Shown piece by piece: positions 9,107-18,049 of a DNA stretch of 64,000 nucleotides. The position numbers and the translations under genes are program-made. The notes below the pieces were generated by a model that saw nothing but the letters and a program-made list of their open reading frames with translations, did no database searches and was not told the origin of the DNA. Numbering within the stretch: position 1 is the first letter of the stretch; every line of letters begins with the position of its first letter. Origin of the DNA: Kazachstania africana CBS 2517 (Eukaryota; Ascomycota; Saccharomycetes; Saccharomycetales; Saccharomycetaceae); NCBI RefSeq assembly GCF_000304475.1, contig NC_018946.1:62001-126000 (forward strand), in the 5' to 3' direction.

Positions 9107-10891
9107 TTATTTTAGCGTTTTGAATTCATTGGGCTACACCCGAATAGGAACGATCTGATCTACATACTGACTCCCTCAAGTAGAAGATTTTCACTCACTA
9201 AAAAAAAATTTTGGGGAGATGGTTGGAAGTAAAATTTGTGAGAAAGCCAATTCTTACGAGACTGATAGCTCTTCATCATCGAGGAAGTATAAGAGAAGAT
9301 AAAATGGAAATTATATTACACATTTTGAGAGTTGTCGATGTTCGTATGCTCAATACTTGATAAATATGGCACTTATCTTCATTTACATTCAGAAATATAT
9401 TTTGTAAATGTACATTACTAAAAAAATACGATTATGGGTCCTATGGTAGATGAGTAGAACTTCTTAATAAGGGTTGATGATGAACGCAATACAGTCTAAT
9501 TTTTACAACTTTAGTTTAGTGGTTACTTAGGAAAGATTGGCGCTGGTCCAGTAAAACTAATAATCCAGTACTGTCTTACGTTGATATAAGTATTTATTCC
9601 TCTTTTTTAGGCACTCTAGAGGAATATGACTGAGAGTTATGTTAGGCCCTACAATCCTGTTAGCTTCCTCCTCACTCCTTTAAATTAAGGCTAGTCTGCA
9701 TCTTATCCATTGAACAAGTCTATCTGATGCTCCATGTTAACTAAACCTCGGTGATGCCTAACTTAACACTTTCCTGTGCTCATTAGTTGTCGCACAGCTT
9801 CTAATGTAACGAATATGGGATCTACGATCTATCTTATAATATTGCTGAAATGAGGTGACTACTGGAACATTTTTGAACGCATCCGGTCTTGATATAATCC
9901 AAAACTAATCCAATTTTTTCTTTTTTTTGAAGTGTAGAAGGTAGAAGATACGCAGTTTCTTGTTAGATTTACTATAATATCTGTCGAAGAGACAAAATCG
10001 TTAATTACATTATTCTGGATTTGAGAAAGCTCAACAAAACTGTAAGTATCTGAGTCCTCTATAAACAATGGGCACATGGAATTAATACGTAATGGACACG
10101 ATTATCTTGCAAACATGTATAACTGTTCCATAGCGGTGGTCAGCCACACACTTTGGCAACACTGATTCGCTAAGAGCTGGAACTTGTATTTTACAAGAGG
10201 CATATGCAAGAGCAAATGGTCTACAGTAAGTACTACATAAATCACTATAATAAAGCAGCATAAAGAGCTTCAATGGTCACCAAAAGAGCGCCAGATAATA
10301 AAGCTCTGTTCAAACAACTCCGAGGCATCTCAACCAAAAATCCAACCGGAAAAACAACGAGCATCCATTAAAGACCTTCAAGAGCAGCAAATATATCGAA
10401 TACAACTTCATCTGTTACTTCGATTCAGAGTGTCTCTACGATTTTACTGTAACATAACTAGGCAAACACCGCTCAAAGTTCAACCAAATCAACCGTAGTA
10501 ATCGTGTCTCACGGGGTTTCGATGAATTGTGCAAAAGTATCTGCTATTGAAGGATATGCTGATATTTATTAACAACGTCACTATCAATACTGTCATATAT
10601 ATATATATATATATATATGACAGTCCGACATCAACATTTCATCTGATGTCCCGCAAGGGTATCCGAAATATGAAAAACCACGCTTGGTGTAATTTAAGAT
10701 GATAATATCTTGATCATCAGCTTGTATAAACAGAAGATAGTTCTGGCATCCAGTAAAGTTCGGATTTGGTCCAACTTGTTTAATATTTATTAGAACTTAT
10801 TAGGACTAAGCAGAACAGCTCCAATTATATCCTAGAAGAAGCTGTAAGGACGATACTTCTTAAAGGGGACTGCTTATAAGCCACCTGAATA
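9107..10891. other. Gene-free spacer upstream of PHO87
   Basis: About 1.8 kb without a supported gene. Reverse-strand frames at 9859-10077 and 10082-10273 are short and unrecognised. From about 10273 to 10560 one plus-strand frame, broken by several stops, reads as Ser/Thr-rich protein and may be a gene relic. A 36-bp palindrome lies at 10589-10624. The PHO87 promoter must lie in the last few hundred bases; no CACGTG Pho4 site was noticed. Confidence 0.45.
10589..10624. repeat. 36-bp perfect palindrome with AT core
   Basis: ACTGTCA, an alternating AT tract, then TGACAGT: each end is the exact reverse complement of the other. It lies about 270-300 bp before the PHO87 start. Such sequences can extrude as cruciforms and vary in length. 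Confidence 0.85.
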
Positions 10892-13666
10892 ATGAGGTTT
10901 TCTCACTTTTTGAAATATAATGCTGTACCAGAATGGCAAAACCAGTACATGGATTACAATGAACTTAAGAATCTAATTTACACGTTGCAAGCTGATCAAA
11001 TAAGGGAAAATGGAGGAGCATCTCAGGGTCCCAGTAATAATAATATTTCTGAAAGTTCATTTGAAAATACACCGTTACCTAATGATCACAATAGTTCAAA
11101 AAATGGTATTAAGGCAAAATTGAAAGATAGACTTCCATCAAGATTTTTTAGGAAGCATGGAAGGAACAATGAATCCAATCGTAGTGGAACTCCTGACGTA
11201 CAATTGGAAACTATAGAGTTGGAGGACTATCCTAAAGAATTGAGTTCTTTAAAAAAACATGAAAAGAATGATAGGGATTTTACCCCTGCACAAAAATTCA
11301 AACAGAAATTTTTTGACTCCAGACGCTCTTCTGCTTCATCGAGTGATGACAGAACTTTGTTTAGTCCGTACGATACTTTTGTCGATAGTTTAGTTAATGA
11401 GAAAGTCAAAATCGACGATTTCTATAAGAGAACAGAAACCAAGTTTTTTGCTAGACTTCAATCATTAGTGAAAGACCTTGAAAAAGAAGGTCTAGTTGAT
11501 TTTGGTCTTCAAAATATGTCTAGTAAAGTAGCTGAAGTATCTGCAGAATTAGATGAACAAAATAATTCTATGAATAAAGGATTTAATCTTCATTATTCTA
11601 ATGATCAAAATGAATTGAGAAGTAGATTTGATGCTTCAGAGGACATCGATGAGGAGGATATAGATGGTATTTCTACAAATCAAGAAAATACTGCCTTACT
11701 AGGATATTCTCAAGTGAACATAAAGTCACAAAAGAGATCTCTTTTGAAACATTCAGTAATAAATTTATACATTGACCTATGTCAATTGAAGTCTTTCATC
11801 GAACTAAATCGCATTGGCTTTAGCAAAATTACCAAAAAATTTGACAAGGTTCTTCATATGACCACAAGAGCTGATTTAATTCAATCTGATGAATTTTTTC
11901 AAGACACTTACATCTTTCAAGATGATACACTAATAGCGTTGGATGAAAAGATAGATTCACTAGTACATTTCTACGGTTCTATCGCAACACGTTATAAAAA
12001 TTCTGATACGTGTAAAGAAGAACTAAAATCATACTTACATGATCACATTGTTTGGGAAAGGAGTAAAACGTGGAAGGATATGCTAGGACTACTTTCGCAA
12101 GATAGGGACATTAAAACTGACCTTGGCAGTGGATCAATAGGAACCGAAAAAATCTCTAACTTAGATCTAAGTTATTATAGCTGGAAAATTCCAACTCCAA
12201 TCCATTGGAAATTTATTCAGATAAACTATTTCAAGATTCCTAAATTATTTTTCACACTGAAGGCTTTGAAAATTGCCTTTATCATAGTTTTTACCGGTAT
12301 TTTATTGGGTGTGAAAACTTTAAATGATAGAGTTGAGGGTCGTTGTCTGGCGTTGGTTGAGTGTTGTGCATTATTATGGGCTACAGAAGCAATTCCCCTA
12401 CATGTGACAGCATTTCTCGTCCCTCTGCTAACAGTATTGTTCAGAGTTTTGAAGAACAGTGATGGTAGCACTATGTCTGCAGCAGCGGCTTCCTCTGCAA
12501 TTCTGAGTGATATGTGGTCCTCCACCATTATGATCCTTTTGGCTGGTTTCACAATTGCAGAAGCTCTATCACAATTTGATATAGCCAAAATTTTAGCATC
12601 CTGGTTACTGGCATTTGCGGGTACAAAACCTAGAAACGTTCTTTTAATGGCCATGTGTGTGGTATTCTTTTTATCTATGTGGATTTCTAATGTCGCATCA
12701 CCTGTCCTAACATATTCACTTGTAGCGCCATTGCTGGAATCACTTCATAGTGATGATCAATTTGCGAAGGCGTTGGTAATGGGAGTGGCCTTATCAGCCG
12801 ATATTAGTGGTATGTCATCACCAATTTCTTCCCCCCAGAACATTATATCGATGGAATATTTATCTCCCTATGGTATTGGTTGGGGTCAATTTTTTGCTGT
12901 TGCCTTACCCTGTGGTATTTTAGCCATGCTTCTCACATGGGGTCTACTATGCCTAACCTTCAAGATAAACGGCACAAAATTAGAGAAATTCACGCCTATA
13001 AAGACAACACTGACTTTGAAGCAATATTATATCGTATTCGTTACATTGGGAACCATATTACTATGGTGTGTTGAATCAAAAATTCAAAGTGCTTTCGGCT
13101 CATCAGGTCAAATCGCAATTTTTCCTATTGTATTATTCTTTGGAACCGGTATATTAAGTACGAAGGATTTAAATACGTTTCCATGGTCTATTGTTATCCT
13201 TGCCATGGGTGGCATAGCATTGGGGGATGCAGTTTCTTCATCTGGATTATTGAAAACAATTGCAACTTCTTTACAAAAAAGAATAGAAAACGATACCTTA
13301 CTTGCGATCCTTTGTATTTTTGGTATACTAATGTTAGTTGTCGGTACATTTGTGTCTCATACTGTCTCTGCAATAATTATCATTCCATTAGTCCAAGAGG
13401 TTGGTGAAAAGTTAAGCAGTCCAAAAGCAGCACCTGTCTTGGTCTTTGGTTGTGCCCTGCTTGCTTCATGTGGTATGGGTCTAGCCTCTTCCGGGTTCCC
13501 CAATGTGACTGCCATATCAATGACAGATCGCGAAGGTAAGAGATATCTTAATGTTGGGACTTTCATATCAAGAGGGGTACCTGCATCTATCATAGCGTTT
13601 CTATGCGTTATAACGATGGGTTATGGTATTATGATATCGATAGTGAAAGGAGTAACTACCGTCTGA
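10892..13666 (+). CDS. PHO87: Low-affinity phosphate transporter, Pho87/Pho90 type, with SPX domain
   Basis: Plasma-membrane inorganic phosphate uptake protein. The 924-residue product has an N-terminal SPX domain (about 1-350, starting MRFSHFLKYNAVPEW) that senses inositol pyrophosphates and restrains transport. From about residue 455 onward come many membrane segments of the divalent anion/sodium symporter family; landmarks are ATEAIPLHVTAFLVPLL and SNVASPVLTYS. Length agrees with S. cerevisiae Pho87 (about 920) and is a little above Pho90. The two are whole-genome duplicates (YCR037C and YJL198W), so the locus may be ancestral to, or retained from, either. It stands next to RBK1 in convergent orientation, as in chromosome III. 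The ATG at 10892 starts the conserved SPX sequence exactly. Confidence 0.88.
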   Translation: MRFSHFLKYNAVPEWQNQYMDYNELKNLIYTLQADQIRENGGASQGPSNNNISESSFENTPLPNDHNSSKNGIKAKLKDRLPSRFFRKHGRNNESNRSGTPDVQLETIELEDYPKELSSLKKHEKNDRDFTPAQKFKQKFFDSRRSSASSSDDRTLFSPYDTFVDSLVNEKVKIDDFYKRTETKFFARLQSLVKDLEKEGLVDFGLQNMSSKVAEVSAELDEQNNSMNKGFNLHYSNDQNELRSRFDASEDIDEEDIDGISTNQENTALLGYSQVNIKSQKRSLLKHSVINLYIDLCQLKSFIELNRIGFSKITKKFDKVLHMTTRADLIQSDEFFQDTYIFQDDTLIALDEKIDSLVHFYGSIATRYKNSDTCKEELKSYLHDHIVWERSKTWKDMLGLLSQDRDIKTDLGSGSIGTEKISNLDLSYYSWKIPTPIHWKFIQINYFKIPKLFFTLKALKIAFIIVFTGILLGVKTLNDRVEGRCLALVECCALLWATEAIPLHVTAFLVPLLTVLFRVLKNSDGSTMSAAAASSAILSDMWSSTIMILLAGFTIAEALSQFDIAKILASWLLAFAGTKPRNVLLMAMCVVFFLSMWISNVASPVLTYSLVAPLLESLHSDDQFAKALVMGVALSADISGMSSPISSPQNIISMEYLSPYGIGWGQFFAVALPCGILAMLLTWGLLCLTFKINGTKLEKFTPIKTTLTLKQYYIVFVTLGTILLWCVESKIQSAFGSSGQIAIFPIVLFFGTGILSTKDLNTFPWSIVILAMGGIALGDAVSSSGLLKTIATSLQKRIENDTLLAILCIFGILMLVVGTFVSHTVSAIIIIPLVQEVGEKLSSPKAAPVLVFGCALLASCGMGLASSGFPNVTAISMTDREGKRYLNVGTFISRGVPASIIAFLCVITMGYGIMISIVKGVTTV

Positions 13667-13804
13667 TAATGTATTATAGTACATTATTGCCAATTTATGA
13701 ACTTTTTTAAGGATATACGAGTATGAGTTTTACGCTAGAACGCGAAAGCACTCATACATTGATACATATCATGATATATCTTATTTTAACCAACTTCTAA
13801 TGAT

Positions 13805-14815
13805 CTAACTATCTCCTGTTGCAGCATTTACCTCTGCATGAGATGGTATACTTTCAGCGGCACCACTTTTCTGGATTGCTAGTGAGCTTGCTGTTGTCGC
13901 AAACGATATACCGGTGGCTAATTGCTCCCCCTCATAAAGTTGCGTGACCACTGCACCTAAGAAGGTATCGCCAGCACCTGTAGTATCAACCACTTTGATG
14001 CCGGTTACTGCAGGCAGGTACCCAACATCAGGTTGTGCCTTTGACGAAAATAAACGCCTCTTTACCCCCAACGTAATTATAACTGTAGCTGACTTATTCT
14101 CGTTTACTAAATCAGCCTGGAATAACTTACATAACTGTTTATAGCCTTCAATAAAATCTTTATTTACAGAATCTTTGATAGAACGGAGGTGATTCCCATC
14201 ATATGTGCATTGGGCGACTTGTAATGCCTCAATTTCATTTACCACCAGTATATCTACAAGGGCCCAGCTATCCCTCTTCAGTGGTTGAAAAGGTGAAGGA
14301 TTATAAACTATCTGGTAACCTGGTTTGTTCTCATTCACCCATTTCATGATTGAAACAGGATCAGGAATCTCGTGTTGTAGAACCACCATTTCCTTCTGAG
14401 AATACATGGAATCGAACAGACTCTTAAGCTCATCCGACGTGTAAACAGTCCCTCCATTAGCACCCTCCACTATAAGAATTCTATTTTGACCACCTTTCTC
14501 TTGCTCTACTATAATATTGGCCACACCGGTATTGACCCCTGCTAAAGCTCCTACATGAGAGGTATCAACTTTGTTCTGGCTTAAAACATCCAGCAACTCC
14601 CTACCAAATGAATCGTCACCAACGTTACCGATCATACGAACGGGGTAATCAGCATTAGGCTTTCTCAACCTAGAAATTGCGACTGTCTGGTTCAAACCTT
14701 TACCACCAGCATGAGTCTCGAAATTACTTGCCCTAAAGGTCTCACCAGAGTCAGGAATACGACTTGTGAAAGTAACCAAGTCGTAATTTAGTGAACCTAC
14801 GATAGTAATACCCAT
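13805..14815 (-). CDS. RBK1: Ribokinase
   Basis: ATP-dependent phosphorylation of D-ribose to ribose 5-phosphate in the cytosol, feeding the pentose phosphate pathway. This is a 336-residue PfkB-family protein, the usual ribokinase length. It begins MGITIVGSLNYDLV. The first PfkB signature region contains GGKGLNQ at 37-43. The second reads DTTGAGD at 277-283, where Asp283 should be the catalytic base and GAGD forms the anion hole. The gene is convergent with PHO87 and divergent from RRP43, as in S. cerevisiae YCR036W. The start ATG is directly followed by the conserved beta strand, so it is secure. Confidence 0.95.
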   Translation of the reverse strand: MGITIVGSLNYDLVTFTSRIPDSGETFRASNFETHAGGKGLNQTVAISRLRKPNADYPVRMIGNVGDDSFGRELLDVLSQNKVDTSHVGALAGVNTGVANIIVEQEKGGQNRILIVEGANGGTVYTSDELKSLFDSMYSQKEMVVLQHEIPDPVSIMKWVNENKPGYQIVYNPSPFQPLKRDSWALVDILVVNEIEALQVAQCTYDGNHLRSIKDSVNKDFIEGYKQLCKLFQADLVNENKSATVIITLGVKRRLFSSKAQPDVGYLPAVTGIKVVDTTGAGDTFLGAVVTQLYEGEQLATGISFATTASSLAIQKSGAAESIPSHAEVNAATGDS

Positions 14816-15208
14816 TTATCTCGAGAATTAAGAAGTCAATTGGTCTTTTTATACTCGACTTCAACTTGCATTACTTTAATAAAATCATACGTTTTCTCAT
14901 TAACCTCGAAACTGGTTCAACTGCTTTTCTTTCGCGCCAAGATACAACCGTAAAATGGAAACTTCAAGACAGTTTCCTCCCATTTAAAGTACTACTAAGC
15001 CATTTCAACAAGTAATCAAGCCCAGTGAAATTGGGCTTAAATCATCTTCAAAGTCAACAATTTTTGACTTCCTTAAATATCATCAAATATATCATTATAT
15101 ACGTATGAGATTCCTATTATAGAAATGATTCTTCATTAGGAAAATTGAATCCTGTTACGTCGAAAATTTTTCTTATGGTGAGATTGAATATTTCAAGTAT
15201 AGAGATAG
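14816..15208. other. Divergent promoter between RBK1 and RRP43
   Basis: 393 bp serving both genes. It holds TTTCGCG at 14930-14936 (reverse of the SBF consensus CGCGAAA) followed by CC, and a perfect inverted repeat AAGCCCA / TGGGCTT at 15018-15038 with a 7-base spacer. The function of either is unknown. Confidence 0.45.
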
Positions 15209-16396
15209 ATGAGCATCATAAGTAACAAGACAGTTAATAAAGTGGATAGACAGATGAATTATATGGAGGCTGAAACCGTTGAGGTGCAGCCAATCACCTT
15301 ACAGCCTGAAGTGCTGGCTCGAATTTCGCCGGAACTCTCATTCCAGAGGCATCTTTCATTGGGATTTAGGCCATCATTGAGAGGATTTGAAGAGTTTAGA
15401 GACGTTGAGTTGGAAAAAGACAGTCTTTCAAGATACTCTACTCATTCAGATAATAATGTTATTGGTTCTTCGGTGGTGAGAAGTGGAGATATGTTTTGTA
15501 TAACGAAAATAACGGGTGGTATCATAGAAGATTTCGAAGTAAATGCTGATGATGATTTCTTAACGAAAGCTCTGGGCGAAAATAGTAAGAATGACATATC
15601 GAGATATGCAAGTGTACATCCTGTAGTGGAGGTAGAGCGTGGAAGAATGGGTGCCTGTACAGATGAGGAAATGACAGTTTCTCAAAAATTATATGACGGC
15701 GTATTACATTCAAGATTGATTCCTAAGAAATCGTTAGCAGTTAACCCTGGTATTCGTACCACTGATGAAAATGGAGAAATCAGAGTCATATATCCAGATG
15801 AACAGAGTAAAGAGGACAATATCCTGACTAGAGACTTTCAATCCAATAAAAAATGGTCTTACGTACTCTATGCCAAGATTCAAGTCTTTAGTCGTACAGG
15901 TCCCGTTTTTGACCTATGTTGGAATTCTTTAATATATGCAATAAGATCAGTCAAATTACCTAGAGCGTTCATAGATGAAAGAGCCGTTGATTTGAAAATG
16001 ACTGTAAGGACTAAAGGCAGAAGCGCCACGATAAAGGAAACTTACGATATATTGTGTGATCCTGAAATGTGCTCTCCGTTAGAATTGAACGAAGAGAATA
16101 TTTCATTTGCATCAAATTATGGTATTACCGACATTGATTTTGAAGCATCTTTGGATGTGGATGAGGAGGATGAAAACATGGAGGTCATGGAACCAAAGAC
16201 CGTTCTAATAGCAGATATAGACACTGAATCGGAAGAAACTAGCATAAAATCTATAATTTCCATCATTGGAAATGAGCGGGGCAATCTCAAACACGTGAGC
16301 GTCATTGGTGGTGGTTCAAAAGTTACACCTGATATGATTAAGAGGGCACTTCTTTTGTCCAAGGAAAGAGCAAAAGATTTATCCACCAAAATATAA
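15209..16396 (+). CDS. RRP43: Exosome core subunit Rrp43
   Basis: Non-catalytic RNase PH-like subunit of the nine-subunit exosome ring, needed for 3'-to-5' rRNA processing and RNA decay in nucleus and cytoplasm. The 395-residue product carries the family blocks [20 protein letters not shown] (about 34-53), [20 protein letters not shown] (about 146-165), [16 protein letters not shown] (about 231-246) and [12 protein letters not shown] (about 271-282). S. cerevisiae Rrp43 has 394 residues. The annotated ATG adds about 18 residues before the in-frame ATG at 15263, which lines up better with the S. cerevisiae start, so the true N-terminus could be either. It is divergent from RBK1 and convergent with ELO2. 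Confidence 0.93.
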   Translation: MSIISNKTVNKVDRQMNYMEAETVEVQPITLQPEVLARISPELSFQRHLSLGFRPSLRGFEEFRDVELEKDSLSRYSTHSDNNVIGSSVVRSGDMFCITKITGGIIEDFEVNADDDFLTKALGENSKNDISRYASVHPVVEVERGRMGACTDEEMTVSQKLYDGVLHSRLIPKKSLAVNPGIRTTDENGEIRVIYPDEQSKEDNILTRDFQSNKKWSYVLYAKIQVFSRTGPVFDLCWNSLIYAIRSVKLPRAFIDERAVDLKMTVRTKGRSATIKETYDILCDPEMCSPLELNEENISFASNYGITDIDFEASLDVDEEDENMEVMEPKTVLIADIDTESEETSIKSIISIIGNERGNLKHVSVIGGGSKVTPDMIKRALLLSKERAKDLSTKI

Positions 16397-16580
16397 ATAT
16401 CATATGTGTAAGAGTATATTCAAAGCCATTATTCGTACTCTATTTGGCATGGTTGTTAAAAGAAGCAAGTATAACATGGCCTTAAGTAATTTTTATATGT
16501 TCTTTTAATGATATTTAAAGTGAACATAGGTTACATATATGAAATAGAAAAACATATAATACAAAAAAAATGCTATCTGT

Positions 16581-17624
16581 TTATTTTCTTCTTCTAGCAT
16601 CAGGGGTTGGAGAAGGAGATGGGGTAGCAACAGTGTCGATATCAACATTGACGTATTCGTTGACCTTGGCAGCAACACCACCGTGAGCACGTTTAACGAC
16701 CCTACTAGTCTTGGTTCCTTTGCGCTTGTAAACGTTGATGTAGAAACTGATGAATAAAACTAAGTAAGAGGAGATGATGGCACAACCAGAGAAAGTAGCT
16801 GGAGGGGAACCAACACAGTCACCACAATGTGGTAAAGTTGGGAAAAATAAGTGAGCAGCTTTTTGGTAAACGGCAAAATAGATAAGTGCGATATCTAAGA
16901 TGAATTGAATGATTTGGAATCTAGTGACCCACTCTTTCCACCAAACTCTGATACCTCTAGCAGCTAGGAAATAGTACCAGTACATTAAGACATGGACGGC
17001 CAAATTCATAGAGATGACTGTCCAAGAGATAGATGTAGTACCTATTAATTGAGTGTAACAAAGTAAAGCGGTAGCACCGTGGTGGTAAGTGTGTAAGAAA
17101 GTTAATTTCTTGTGCTTGAAGACCAAAAATAGAGTGTCAACGAATTCGTAGTACTTGAAAAGGTAATTAACGTAGTAAAGGAAGACTAGTTGTGGGGTCC
17201 ATGCGCCGATATCACAGATGGCATAATAGAAACCGTGTCTGGCAATCACTGGAATAGCTTGTTCTGCAATTAGGACAAGTAAAATAAAGGATCCAGAAGT
17301 CAATAGTAAGTTGTGAAGTTGGAAAATACCGTTCAATTTGAAAGGTTCAGAGTTGCTTAAGACTGCTCTACCGCCAAAGATGACGATGTAGTAAGTAGCG
17401 ATAGCAGCTAGGACTTCAGGTAACGTACTCAATGGTAATTTACCTGGGACAAATTCGAATTCATTTGGAACAAATCTACCATTGGTGGCACATGTTACAA
17501 GGGCATTGAAGTTATCCCAGAGTGAGATATTGAAGAAAGGACGATCTAAAGTTGGCATATAGTCGTTTAAAAGAGAATAATTTTCTAGCACCGTAGTGGT
17601 AGAGTTTAAAACAGTTCCATTCAT
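16581..17624 (-). CDS. ELO2: Very-long-chain fatty acid elongase Elo2
   Basis: Condensing enzyme of the ER fatty-acid elongation cycle, making C22-C24 acyl-CoAs for sphingolipids. The frame extends upstream to a TTG, but the ATG at 17624 gives 347 residues, the same length as S. cerevisiae Elo2 (YCR034W). The histidine box HTYHHG starts at His178, followed by conserved CYTQLIGTTSISW. Several hydrophobic membrane segments are present. The basic C-terminus begins KRKGTKTSRVVKRAHGG and ends in RRRK, a typical lysine/arginine ER-retrieval tail. A Pro/Ser-rich linker (TPSPSPTP) precedes that end. Elo1 is a duplicate but shorter, and placement between RRP43 and SNT1 supports Elo2. Confidence 0.95.
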   Translation of the reverse strand: MNGTVLNSTTTVLENYSLLNDYMPTLDRPFFNISLWDNFNALVTCATNGRFVPNEFEFVPGKLPLSTLPEVLAAIATYYIVIFGGRAVLSNSEPFKLNGIFQLHNLLLTSGSFILLVLIAEQAIPVIARHGFYYAICDIGAWTPQLVFLYYVNYLFKYYEFVDTLFLVFKHKKLTFLHTYHHGATALLCYTQLIGTTSISWTVISMNLAVHVLMYWYYFLAARGIRVWWKEWVTRFQIIQFILDIALIYFAVYQKAAHLFFPTLPHCGDCVGSPPATFSGCAIISSYLVLFISFYINVYKRKGTKTSRVVKRAHGGVAAKVNEYVNVDIDTVATPSPSPTPDARRRK

Positions 17625-17910
17625 ATTGAGTCCCCTTGTGTAATGTATCTCACTGTCTTGCAAACAATATCTCGAGGCAATTACCGTTTTAGAACCAACT
17701 TCTTGACCTTTTTATATAGAAGTTTGGTGTTTCTATCACATATGAAAAATATATTCCGACCAAAATTTTTCGAAGACGTCAAACGGCCAAACGACAGCAA
17801 AAGAGTGTCATCGCGTAAGCCTCTGTCCCCACAGAAAACGACGCAGAGAAACGTGAAAAAAGAACGCAACTTTTTGCACATTTTGCAGCCTTTGTTGCGA
17901 AATTTGATAA

Positions 17911-17937
17911 CGCGGAGACCCCGCGTTCGACTCCGCG
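17911..17937 (+). promoter_or_regulatory. B-box-like GTTCGACTC within a 7-bp inverted repeat
   Basis: CGCGGAG (17911-17917) and CTCCGCG (17931-17937) are perfect reverse complements and enclose GTTCGACTC (17925-17933), which fits the TFIIIC B-box pattern GWTCRANNC. No A box, acceptor stem or anticodon arm fits around it, so it is not an intact tRNA. It could be a tRNA relic or an extra-TFIIIC (ETC) site. Confidence 0.35.
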
Positions 17938-18010
17938 CCGTAGCAGATTTTTCATTTTGATGTTTAGAAGAGTATGTGGAGTCATAGAACTATGGTTACA
18001 CTTATATTTA

Positions 18011-18032
18011 TATAATAATAATAATAATAATA
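18011..18032. repeat. TAA trinucleotide microsatellite
   Basis: About seven uninterrupted TAA units just past the 3' end of SNT1. Confidence 0.75.
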
Positions 18033-18049
18033 CGTACGGTGAACTGGCC

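Larger units (their letters stand above)
17625..18049. other. ELO2 promoter region and SNT1 3' flank
   Basis: 425 bp. A GC-rich hairpin containing a TFIIIC B-box-like sequence lies at 17911-17937 and a TAA microsatellite at 18011-18032. The open frames across 17643-17985 on both strands overlap the ELO2 leader and are not credible genes. Confidence 0.5.

Noticed and set aside
10656..10680. TATCCGAAATATGAAAAA resembling centromere element CDEIII, after an AT palindrome
   Set aside because: No CDEI at the right distance, too little AT-rich CDEII sequence, and poor match in the left half of CDEIII.
17911..17945. Possible tRNA gene around the B box
   Set aside because: No A box, anticodon stem or acceptor pairing could be fitted.
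17643..17985. Open frames on both strands in the ELO2 leader
   Set aside because: They overlap the ELO2 promoter and 5' end, with no recognisable product.
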